Origin: CAYQDB01 sp964416195
Lineage (GTDB): Bacteria > Zixibacteria > MSB-5A5 > GN15 > FEB-12
Direction: 5' to 3'
Length of the DNA stretch: 17,848 bases
Assembly (NCBI GenBank): GCA_964416195.1
Contig: CAYQDB010000037.1
Span: 1-17,848 of the forward strand
Below the pieces are notes generated by a model, which was not told the origin of the DNA, ran no database searches, and was given only the letters and a program-made list of their open reading frames with translations. Of the stretch, positions 6,671-13,916 are shown in pieces (position 1 is the first letter of the stretch; the number at the start of each line of letters is the position of its first letter). The position numbers and the translations under genes are program-made.

Positions 6671-7940
6671 CGTCGAACACCCCTTTGTCCACCGGCCCCA
6701 ACACGGCGATCGCCACTCGGGAGTGATCAAACAGCCGGTTTGAGAGTTCGAGGATTTGGCTGGGTGTAACGCTTTCCACTTCCTTGAGTATCTGCCTGTA
6801 AGACTTGTACGGTCGGTGCATCAATTCCTGACGAGCAAGGCGGCTCATGCGGCTTGTGGTTGATTCCATACCGAGAGCAAGCTGTCCCTTCATCTGCCCC
6901 TTAATCTTATTCAGCTTGGATAAAGGCAGCCTTCTCTTTTTCAGGCGGTCAAGCTCAGCAAGAATGATATCTACAACCTGTCTTACATGTTCCCGGTCAG
7001 TGCCGATACAGGCCTCAAAAACTCCTGCGTCCCGATAGAACTCATGGAAAGTGTAGACAGAGTATGCCAGGCCGAGCTCTTCACGGATTTTCTGAAACAG
7101 GACTGATGACATTCCGCCCCCGAGGTAAGTGCCAAGGGCAAGCGCCGCCATTTTACTGCCATCGGCGAATTTCAGGCCAGGATAACCAAGACACAAATGA
7201 GTCTGGTTGTTGCTGCTGGACTCCAGTTTTATATTCTTCTGCTTGTCGCGTTGCGCCTTTTTGGGCGCTTCAGCCTGCCCCGCCGGAAAATTAAAGCGCT
7301 CTCTTACAAACCGTACCAGCTTCGCATGAGAGACACGTCCCGAAGCGGCGACAACTATGGGTCCGGTACGATAGTGACGCTTAAGGTAATCAACGACATG
7401 CGATCTCTTCATAGCGATCAAAGTCTGTCGAGTTCCAAGTATCGAGCGACCGAGAGGGTGTTCCCCCCAGAACGTCTTCGCAAAAATATCATGGATATAA
7501 TCAGCAGGGTTATCGGCTACTTCCTTGATCTCTTCGCATATCACCATTTTCTCGCGCTTGAGATTAGGCTTGGTCAGTGTTGCGTTACACATAATGTCTG
7601 AGAGAACATCGACAGCTGTCTCAAGATGTTCATCGAGAATGCGCGCCGTGTAGCAGGTATGTTCACGAGAGGTGAAGCCGTTGAGATTACCTCCGAGCGA
7701 CTCCAGGGCAGCAGCGATCTGCCTGGCCGTGCGCCGTCGAGTACCTTTGAACAGCATGTGTTCAATAAAGTGCGACATTCCGTTTTCCTCCGGGCGTTCG
7801 TTGCGTGATCCAACATCAACCCACACCCCAAGAGAAACAGAACGGACCGAGGGCATTGTTTCGGTAACAATCCTCAGTCCATTCTTAAGGGTTGTCTTTT
7901 GGTAGACACCGCTATCAGTTATTACACGATTTCGCGCCAT
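6660..7940 (-). CDS. M16 family zinc peptidase (processing peptidase-like)
   Basis: This 426-residue metallopeptidase is of the inverzincin M16 family, whose single-domain members resemble the mitochondrial processing peptidase beta subunit and Bacillus MlpA. The inverted zinc motif HFIEH lies at residues 57-61. The third ligand Glu137 in CEEIKEV sits 76 residues after His61, the family spacing. The C-terminal half has the conserved GLAYSVYTFHEF segment of the second M16 lobe, so the two-lobe clamshell is complete and probably active. There is no signal peptide, so a cytoplasmic role is expected. It starts 3 nt after the pnp stop with little Shine-Dalgarno, which points to coupled translation. 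It overlaps the deacetylase by 11 nt. Linkage with pnp is conserved in many bacteria, but the native substrates here are unknown. Confidence 0.95.
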   Translation of the reverse strand: MARNRVITDSGVYQKTTLKNGLRIVTETMPSVRSVSLGVWVDVGSRNERPEENGMSHFIEHMLFKGTRRRTARQIAAALESLGGNLNGFTSREHTCYTARILDEHLETAVDVLSDIMCNATLTKPNLKREKMVICEEIKEVADNPADYIHDIFAKTFWGEHPLGRSILGTRQTLIAMKRSHVVDYLKRHYRTGPIVVAASGRVSHAKLVRFVRERFNFPAGQAEAPKKAQRDKQKNIKLESSSNNQTHLCLGYPGLKFADGSKMAALALGTYLGGGMSSVLFQKIREELGLAYSVYTFHEFYRDAGVFEACIGTDREHVRQVVDIILAELDRLKKRRLPLSKLNKIKGQMKGQLALGMESTTSRMSRLARQELMHRPYKSYRQILKEVESVTPSQILELSNRLFDHSRVAIAVLGPVDKGVFDDVF

Positions 7941-7943
7941 CCG

Positions 7944-10100
7944 CTAAGATCGTCTTGGTCTCGCCGGCTTGCGATTCCTGTCCCTATCTTTGTCCCTGTC
8001 CCGGTCACGGTCGGACCCCGGTCGTTTGGGCAACAGGGCTCTTCGGGACAGACGGACTTTGCCGTCTTGGTCAATACTGATAACTTTGACTGTTACGCGA
8101 TCGCCGAGATTAACAACATCCTCAACCCTGTTGACGCGCTGGTTATCAAGTTCCGAAATGTGCAACAGACCATCGGTTCCGGGGAGTATCTCCACGAAGG
8201 CGCCAAAGCCGGTAATCCTTGTAACGGTGCCATCATAGACCTTGCCCACCTCGGCTTCTTCTACGATGGCTTCTATCCGTTCCTTGGCCTGGCGTCCAGC
8301 CTCAGCATCGACTGAAGCAATCAGTATCGTGCCGTCTTCCTCGATGTCGATTTTCGCACCTGTCTCCTCAGTTATCGAACGGATCATCTTACCCCCCGGA
8401 CCAATCACATCGCCAATCTTAGAGGGGTTAATCTTGATCGTAATGATCCGTGGTGCATATTCCGATAGCTGATCACGGTGTTTGGATATGGTGCTGTTCA
8501 TAATATCCAGGATCTTTAGCCGTGCCTGTCTGGCTTTCTCCAGAGCCTCCCGCATGATCTCTATATCCAACCCGGCAATCTTGATATCCATCTGGATAGC
8601 GGTCACACCCTCCGCCGTACCGGTCACTTTGAAATCCATGTCGCCGAAGTGATCTTCATCGCCGAGAATGTCTGTAAGTATGACGACCTTGTCCTCGGAC
8701 TTGATCAGCCCCATTGCGATACCGGCCACTGCAGATTTGATCGGTACCCCGGCATCCATCAGTGCCAGCGATCCGCCGCACACGGAGGCCATCGATGACG
8801 ACCCATTGGATTCCATGATGTCGGATACAAGGCGGATCGTGTAAGGGAAACCAGTCTCGACAGGGATTACAGGGAACAGGGCTCGTTCTGCCAGCGCCCC
8901 GTGGCCGATTTCACGACGGCTGGTGCCGCGTATTGGTTTTGTCTCTCCAGTCGAGAAAGGTGGGAAGTTGTAGTGGAGCATGTAGCTCTTGGTCGATTCG
9001 CCCTCGAGCTCGTCAAGACGTTGTTCATCGATTTTCGTTCCCAGAGTGACAGCCACCAGCGCCTGCGTCTGCCCACGAGTAAAAACGGCAGAGCCATGGA
9101 CGCGAGGCAGGAAACCGATCTCACAGGTTACAGTCCGTATGTCGTCAGGCTGACGTTCATCGATGCGGTGGTTCTCGTTAAGGATCATGTTTCGCATTGT
9201 CTCGGCGTCGAGGTCATGGATGATAGTTCCGATGTCAAATCTGCTTTCAGGGAATTCTTCAGCCAGAGCTTCTATTATTTCCTGCGTCATCTTCTTTTTC
9301 TCGGCGCGGCGCGTCTCCTTATCGGCCAGTCGGTTGAACTCATCCAACCGGTTACCAACCATTTCCTTGGTCTTGGCCAATAGGCTTTCATCAATGACAG
9401 AGGGCACATATTCAAACCTCTGCTTACCGCACGCAGCCTTCAGCTCCTCAATCTTGGCGACAATCATCTTGATATGCTCGTGGCCAAACTTCAAAGCCTC
9501 CGCCAGATCATCCTCGGAGATCTCCTTGCCGCCGCCTTCAACCATCGCAATACTGTCAGCGGAGCCGGCCATCGTGATTGAGATGTCGCTCTCGTCCAAC
9601 TCGCTGATCGTGGGGTTAATGAGCAACTGTCCATCGTTTCTACCCACTCGAACGCCAGCAATTGTTTTTTCGAAGGGAACGTCCGAGACCGCCAGGGCCG
9701 CTCCGGTACCCACGAGAGCCAGGATATCAGTGTCATTCTGTTGATCGTGAGAGAGCACATACGAAATGCACTGCGTCTCACCCTTAAAATCTGGCGGAAA
9801 AAGGGGTCTGATAGGACGGTCAATGATTCTTGCGGATACGATCTCCTTCTCGGATGGTCGCCCCTCGCGCTTGAAAAATCCACCGGGGATTTTCCCAGCT
9901 GCATAAGATTTCTCTCGATACTCAACCGTGAGCGGGAAAAAGTCAAATCCCTCTTTTGGTTCTGTGTTGGAACATACGGTGGAAACGACCATGGAGTCGG
10001 CGTATCTGACTGTTACGGCTCCGTTGGCCTGGTTAGCCAAGTGCCCACACTCGATGGTCATCATGCGGCCACCCAACTCAAATTCTACTTTGTGTGACAT
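7944..10100 (-). CDS. pnp: Polyribonucleotide nucleotidyltransferase (PNPase)
   Basis: This 718-residue enzyme degrades RNA 3' to 5' by phosphorolysis, releasing nucleoside diphosphates, and forms a ring-shaped trimer. The first RNase PH domain starts at the N-terminus (KIPGGFFKREGRPSEKEI, RIIDRPIRPLFP). The helical linker is followed by the second RNase PH domain, which carries FTRGQTQAL, TSRREIGHGALAERAL and ESNGSSSMA. The catalytic acid region ILGDEDHFGDMDFKV is intact. A KH domain with IGPGGKMIRSI (about 565-575) and an S1 domain with FGAFVEILPGTDGLLHISE (about 640-660) follow. The last 25 residues are an unusual charged tail of Asp-Arg repeats ending in KPARPRRS. It lies 18 nt after rpsO, with weak AGGA as ribosome binding site, and 3 nt before the M16 gene. 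In E. coli the rpsO-pnp spacer carries a promoter and RNase III hairpin; here there is no room for them. Confidence 0.98.
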   Translation of the reverse strand: MSHKVEFELGGRMMTIECGHLANQANGAVTVRYADSMVVSTVCSNTEPKEGFDFFPLTVEYREKSYAAGKIPGGFFKREGRPSEKEIVSARIIDRPIRPLFPPDFKGETQCISYVLSHDQQNDTDILALVGTGAALAVSDVPFEKTIAGVRVGRNDGQLLINPTISELDESDISITMAGSADSIAMVEGGGKEISEDDLAEALKFGHEHIKMIVAKIEELKAACGKQRFEYVPSVIDESLLAKTKEMVGNRLDEFNRLADKETRRAEKKKMTQEIIEALAEEFPESRFDIGTIIHDLDAETMRNMILNENHRIDERQPDDIRTVTCEIGFLPRVHGSAVFTRGQTQALVAVTLGTKIDEQRLDELEGESTKSYMLHYNFPPFSTGETKPIRGTSRREIGHGALAERALFPVIPVETGFPYTIRLVSDIMESNGSSSMASVCGGSLALMDAGVPIKSAVAGIAMGLIKSEDKVVILTDILGDEDHFGDMDFKVTGTAEGVTAIQMDIKIAGLDIEIMREALEKARQARLKILDIMNSTISKHRDQLSEYAPRIITIKINPSKIGDVIGPGGKMIRSITEETGAKIDIEEDGTILIASVDAEAGRQAKERIEAIVEEAEVGKVYDGTVTRITGFGAFVEILPGTDGLLHISELDNQRVNRVEDVVNLGDRVTVKVISIDQDGKVRLSRRALLPKRPGSDRDRDRDKDRDRNRKPARPRRS

Positions 10101-10118
10101 ATAAAAGTCCTGTTATTT

Positions 10119-10388
10119 TTATCGTCGCAATCCCAGATCGGAGATAACCTGTCGGTAACTCTCCAGATCACTGTCTTTGAGATAGTCCAGCAACCGTCGC
10201 CTCTGACCCACCAGTTTTAATAGTCCGAGGCGAGTGTGAAAGTCCTTCTTATGGACTTTCATGTGCTCCGTGAGGTGACCGATTCGCTCTGAAAGGAGGG
10301 CGATTTGGACCTCCGGCGAACCGGTGTCAGTGTCGTGGAGACGGTTTCCAGCAATAATCTGAGCCTTTTGCTCTTTCGTCAGCGGCAT
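10119..10388 (-). CDS. rpsO: 30S ribosomal protein S15
   Basis: This 89-residue protein has the exact family length. S15 binds the 16S rRNA central domain early in 30S assembly and contacts the 23S rRNA bridge. The conserved segment HDTDTGSPEVQIALLSERI is followed by LTEHMKVHKKDFHTRLGL and a C-terminal RRRLLDYLK block. ATG 10388 has a strong ribosome binding site, AAAAGGAGAAG, 4 nt upstream. The first 20 codons overlap the 3' end of ribF in another frame by 62 nt. The sequence just before the start is A-rich with ATTACAA twice, probably unstructured and favourable for loading ribosomes at a high rate. The classical autoregulatory leader would have to lie within ribF coding sequence. Confidence 0.97.
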   Translation of the reverse strand: MPLTKEQKAQIIAGNRLHDTDTGSPEVQIALLSERIGHLTEHMKVHKKDFHTRLGLLKLVGQRRRLLDYLKDSDLESYRQVISDLGLRR

Positions 10389-11331
10389 GCTGCTTCTCCT
10401 TTTGTAATATTTGTAATGCTATTTCTTTGTCTTTTCCTATCTGGCGGGCAAGCTGCTCGGGTGAGTCGAATCTTCGGTTCTTCCTGATAAAATGAGTCGG
10501 ATACACTGTGACCTCCTCCCCGTAAAGATTACGATCACAGTCAAGCAGATGGGTCTCAACTGAAACGCGAGCTTTGGGGTTAAACTGATTTCTCCCGATA
10601 AACATCACGCTCTCGTAACACTCCTTGGCGATCTCCGTCCAGCAGGCATACACCCCCTCCGGCGGTAGCAACTTACGCGGGTTGTACCTCACATTTGCTG
10701 TGGGATAGCCAAGCTTTTTCCCCAGTCTTATTCCCCTCTCAACTGGCCCATAAATGGCGTACTCGTGTCCCAGCAGACGGATCGCTTCCTGATACCGGTT
10801 TTGCATCATGGCCCGGCGTATACGTGAGGAAGACACAGCTTCTCCGTCAATCATGATCGGCCCGCACACTTCAACTTCATAGCTGAACTTCATCCCCAGC
10901 TTTTTGAGTTCCGGAATCGTCCCCTTGCGATCCTTACCCAGACCGTGATCGTACCCAACAATCAACTTCTTTACTCCCACGCTTTCAACCAGAATATCTT
11001 TCACGAACTCTGCCGGTTTCAGGTTCATCAGTTTCTCGTTGAAGTCAAGCACCAAAACAGTGCCGTCGAAGAAATCGGGGATGAATTTTTCCTTTTCCTC
11101 GATTGTCGTCAGCAGCAACGGAACATCATCCGGTGAAACGAGAACCCGGGGATGGGGATGAAATGTTACCAGTATGGGATCAAGCCTGGTCTCTTCGCTT
11201 GCCAAATGCACTCTTCGGAGAATCTCCTGGTGACCGAGGTGGATACCGTCGAAGGTTCCGATAGTTGCCACTGTCGGTCGATCGGGGCTTCGGGAGAAGT
11301 TCTCAATACCGTGCACAAACGTGGTGCTCAA
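10327..11331 (-). CDS. ribF: Bifunctional riboflavin kinase / FAD synthetase
   Basis: This 334-residue enzyme makes FMN from riboflavin and ATP, then FAD from FMN and ATP. The N-terminal nucleotidyltransferase domain shows GTFDGIHLGH at residues 25-34, with the HxGH ATP-binding signature. GYDHGLGKDRKG and the SSRIR motif follow. The C-terminal riboflavin kinase domain has GYPTANV (about 207-213) with the catalytic region. The start codon is TTG at 11331, which overlaps the truB stop TGA by 4 nt (TTGA). A weak AGGGTA sequence lies about 9 nt upstream, so translational coupling is likely. A GTG five codons later is possible. The last 20 codons run into rpsO in another frame, and the stop lies inside that gene. 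No in-frame stop precedes the overlap, so the long C-terminal tail is real unless there is a sequencing error. Confidence 0.95.
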   Translation of the reverse strand: MSTTFVHGIENFSRSPDRPTVATIGTFDGIHLGHQEILRRVHLASEETRLDPILVTFHPHPRVLVSPDDVPLLLTTIEEKEKFIPDFFDGTVLVLDFNEKLMNLKPAEFVKDILVESVGVKKLIVGYDHGLGKDRKGTIPELKKLGMKFSYEVEVCGPIMIDGEAVSSSRIRRAMMQNRYQEAIRLLGHEYAIYGPVERGIRLGKKLGYPTANVRYNPRKLLPPEGVYACWTEIAKECYESVMFIGRNQFNPKARVSVETHLLDCDRNLYGEEVTVYPTHFIRKNRRFDSPEQLARQIGKDKEIALQILQKEKQHAADERAKGSDYCWKPSPRH

Positions 11332-12278
11332 TTCAGTACCCTAACATAAGTGAATAGTTTTTGGCCATTCCCCCCGACAAACGCATCCGACGGCGCGTCG
11401 GCAGTTCCAACGGCAAGAACATGACCCTCAACATTTATGAGAAACACGCGGTCGCCAGCGGAGAAACTCCCCCGGATTTGGACTACGTCCCTAGACGTCA
11501 GCGCCTTCCCACAGATGACATATTCCTTGAAGTCGTCGGACACCGTGATGGCGCTGTAGGGTAGGACTGCCTGATATGTCAAGAGGTGCTCATGAAGACT
11601 ACCGGCATCGTGATACTGCCTTACCTCGCTCAGACTCAAAGCCCGGTCTATATGCAGAGCGCCAACTGATATCCGGCGTAATCGGGACAGGTAGGCGCCA
11701 CAACCGATCTTCTCGCCAAGGTCATCCGCAAGCGAACGGACATACGTTCCCTGCGAACAGGTTATGCGCACCTGCAGATATGGCTTGTGGTAGCCAAGAA
11801 ACGCAATCTCCCTTATTTCGATTTCCCGTTCGGGCTGATTAACCGGAAGGCCTCTGCGGGCCAGACTGTAAAGCCGCTGACCGTCAACTTTGACCGCTGA
11901 ATAGGCCGGAACCTTTTGCGTGATTCTGCCCTTGTACTGATCCAACAAGCAACCAAATTTGTCCTTGTTCAAGTCGGGAGCTGGCATTGACGGGTGATCG
12001 TTATAAACGCCTTCGCCGTCATAGGTCGCTGATTTCCGCCCGAAGCATATTTCCGCTTCATAGGTTTTGTCAAACTTGGAGATAAATCGGGCGATTTTGG
12101 TCGCTTTACCAAGACACATCACCAGCAAACCTTGCGCCAAAGGATCCAGCGTTCCCGTATGTCCCACCCGGCGCTGCCTGATAGCTCGCCTGATGTCTGC
12201 GACCACCTGGTGACTGGAAACACCAGTTGGCTTGTTGAACAGAAGGATTCCGTTGTAGCGATTATCTCGCTTGTCCAT
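11328..12278 (-). CDS. truB: tRNA pseudouridine-55 synthase
   Basis: This 316-residue enzyme converts U55 in the T loop of tRNAs to pseudouridine. The KPTGVSSHQVV opening is followed by the catalytic motif HTGTLDPLAQGLL with the nucleophile Asp45. Then come KTYEAEICFG and the YSAVKVDGQRLYSLAR segment. Residues about 170-185 carry CSQGTYVRSLADDLG, the usual RNA-contact motif. The C-terminal region (about 255-300, VICGKALTSRDV to HVLAVGTA) looks like the PUA-like domain of the bacterial family. The ATG at 12278 overlaps the nanoRNase by 17 nt, and its stop overlaps the ribF TTG start, so it is locked into the operon by coupling on both sides. Confidence 0.97.
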   Translation of the reverse strand: MDKRDNRYNGILLFNKPTGVSSHQVVADIRRAIRQRRVGHTGTLDPLAQGLLVMCLGKATKIARFISKFDKTYEAEICFGRKSATYDGEGVYNDHPSMPAPDLNKDKFGCLLDQYKGRITQKVPAYSAVKVDGQRLYSLARRGLPVNQPEREIEIREIAFLGYHKPYLQVRITCSQGTYVRSLADDLGEKIGCGAYLSRLRRISVGALHIDRALSLSEVRQYHDAGSLHEHLLTYQAVLPYSAITVSDDFKEYVICGKALTSRDVVQIRGSFSAGDRVFLINVEGHVLAVGTADAPSDAFVGGNGQKLFTYVRVLN

Positions 12279-13245
12279 CCCGTGCCTCGCGCAACAGTTT
12301 GATCAGTTCAGTCTTCGCTTGTGCCAATGGAAGTGGTATGACACATCCCGATGCGTTGGGATGTCCCCCTCCGCCAAAGCGAGAGGCCAACGCTGCCACA
12401 TCGATGTTGTTCCGAGATCGCAGAGAGACCTTCGTGCCACCCGAGTTGCCTTCTTTCAGCAGGGCTCCCGCAAGCACCCCTTTCGTAAACAACGTGAAAT
12501 CGACTATCCCTTCCGATTCGGACGGCTCGGCGCCGCACTGGTCGAACATTTCCTGCGTCAAAGTCACCAGACAGATACTGCCGTTGTCGTAAAACTCAAT
12601 GGAGTTTAACGCCTTTCCCCTCAACTTCATCGCCGAAGGGCGTAGGTTGAAATAGACATTATCACAGATCTTCTTGGGGTCAACGCCCGCATCTATCAGA
12701 TGACCGGCGACAACCATCGTCCGGGAAGATGTAGACGAGTAACGAAACCTTCCCGTATCTGTTAAAATAGCGGTGTACAGTTGCTCTGCGATTTCGGCAG
12801 AGATTTGGTAACCGATGTGGGTAAAGTACTCAAAGGCCATCTCTCCTACCGAGGAGACATGAGTGTCCAACCAGTTGACATCGCCAAATCCCTCGTTGTC
12901 CTGATGGTGGTCGATGTTAACTATTGTCGTGTCAGGAGCCAAAAGACGATTTGCCTTGCCGATTCTCTTCATGTTGGGGCACTCAAGAATCAACGCCGTA
13001 TCGACTGAGAGATTCTTATCATAGGACCTGATATCGGTGATGGAATCAGCTCCGAAAAGAAATCGGTATTTGGTCGGGACCTCGGCTTCACGAGCCAGAA
13101 ATACTTCCTTTCCCAGATCGCGCAGGTACGATGCAAACGCCAACTGGGTGCCTATAGCGTCGCCGTCCGGGTCGACATGCGAAGCGACCAGAATCTGCCG
13201 GCAATTCTCAAGGACATGCCGTATGTCTGCAATTAGAGCAGACAT
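12262..13245 (-). CDS. nrnA: DHH/DHHA1 nanoRNase / pAp phosphatase (NrnA-like)
   Basis: This 327-residue DHH-family phosphoesterase is like Bacillus NrnA, which degrades very short RNA oligonucleotides and dephosphorylates pAp. Motif I is SHVDPDGDAIG (His23, Asp27, Asp29). The DHH motif lies at 112-114, and ILTDTGRFRY is motif IV. The DHHA1 substrate domain ends with FGGGGHPNASGC. In motif II the usual metal-binding Asp is replaced by Glu88 (LILECPNMKRIG). In Bacillus NrnA this position is Asp, as I recall it. Activity could be retained with Glu, but this cannot be judged here. I chose ATG 13245, 16 nt after the rbfA stop, because family members begin near this point. An ATG at 13290 would give 15 more residues and overlap rbfA by 29 nt. 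Neither start has a good Shine-Dalgarno. Confidence 0.92.
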   Translation of the reverse strand: MSALIADIRHVLENCRQILVASHVDPDGDAIGTQLAFASYLRDLGKEVFLAREAEVPTKYRFLFGADSITDIRSYDKNLSVDTALILECPNMKRIGKANRLLAPDTTIVNIDHHQDNEGFGDVNWLDTHVSSVGEMAFEYFTHIGYQISAEIAEQLYTAILTDTGRFRYSSTSSRTMVVAGHLIDAGVDPKKICDNVYFNLRPSAMKLRGKALNSIEFYDNGSICLVTLTQEMFDQCGAEPSESEGIVDFTLFTKGVLAGALLKEGNSGGTKVSLRSRNNIDVAALASRFGGGGHPNASGCVIPLPLAQAKTELIKLLREARDGQAR

Positions 13246-13261
13246 AGCAACCCGACTGCGA

Positions 13262-13618
13262 TTATTCTTCTGGAGGACTTTTGATTTCATCTAACAGCTG
13301 CTGTATCCGAATGCCTTCCTCAATCGAAGGGTCATATTTAAAGGTCAATTCCGGAATGCGTCGAATATGGAGATTGCGACCGATCAGATGCTGTATGCGC
13401 TTTTTCTCATTCGCCAGATATCCTGCAACGGCTTCCCTATCGCTGTCTTTTCCAAGGACGGAGTAATAAGCGGTGGCATAGCGAAGATCATCACTGACCC
13501 TGACATGCGTAAACGTCACCATGCCCGGTAACTGGTCACTCACCTCGGTCTGCATCAGAGCCGAGATGTCTCTTAATATCTGTTCCCCAACTCGTGTGGA
13601 GCGCTTGAACTGCCTCAT
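13262..13618 (-). CDS. rbfA: 30S ribosome-binding factor A
   Basis: This 118-residue protein binds the 30S subunit near the 5' helix of 16S rRNA and helps late maturation and cold adaptation. The family opening TRVGEQILRDISALMQ is followed by TFTHVRVSDDLRYATAYYSV and the C-terminal RNLHIRRIPELTFKYDPSI stretch, ending in a short acidic tail. I used ATG 13618, 2 nt after the DUF503 stop. A TTG at 13624 overlapping that stop (TTGA) gives two more residues and has GGAG 5 nt upstream, so it could be the true start. It lies in the standard position between infB and truB. Confidence 0.94.
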   Translation of the reverse strand: MRQFKRSTRVGEQILRDISALMQTEVSDQLPGMVTFTHVRVSDDLRYATAYYSVLGKDSDREAVAGYLANEKKRIQHLIGRNLHIRRIPELTFKYDPSIEEGIRIQQLLDEIKSPPEE

Positions 13619-13620
13619 TG

Positions 13621-13902
13621 TCAATACGACTCCGTCCCGTAGTCAACCAGAATGAGGTCTGACTCAGATTCTATCCTGTTCACAACTCTGGCAATGACCT
13701 GGTGTGCGAAACTGCTGCTGTTTGCCACAACAGCCGCCGCCAACGTTGCCGTTCTCAAAACATCGTTATCTCCTACTTCAGCGATGGAGATGTTGAAAGT
13801 ATTTCTTAATCGAACCGTAAGCGATTTCAGGATACGCCTTTTCTCCTTGAGTGATGCGACACCGGGCAGCTCCAACCGACACTTTAACGTGACCGTAACC
13901 AA
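13621..13902 (-). CDS. DUF503 / YlxP-like protein
   Basis: This 93-residue protein belongs to DUF503, the Bacillus YlxP-like family that commonly sits between infB and rbfA. The family is thought to bind RNA and act in ribosome assembly or cold-related processes, but no reaction is established. The opening VTLKCRLELPGVASLKEKRR is typical, aligning with the YlxP N-terminus so that the start falls on TTG at 13902. The start is 14 nt after the infB stop with GGGGGCG a few bases upstream. Conserved residues NISIAEVGDND follow in the middle. It is 2 nt from rbfA, so translation of the two is likely linked. Confidence 0.88.
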   Translation of the reverse strand: MVTVTLKCRLELPGVASLKEKRRILKSLTVRLRNTFNISIAEVGDNDVLRTATLAAAVVANSSSFAHQVIARVVNRIESESDLILVDYGTESY

Positions 13903-13916
13903 AAAGCGCCCCCACT

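Noticed and set aside
6671..6730. Longer start of the deacetylase at 6730
   Set aside because: The extra 20 residues only restate M16 coding sequence in another frame. The 6670 start has a ribosome binding site and normal family length.
7970..8020. Short repeats of about 6 bp that might be a CRISPR or microsatellite
   Set aside because: They are in frame and encode the Asp-Arg tail of PNPase. There is no spacer pattern.
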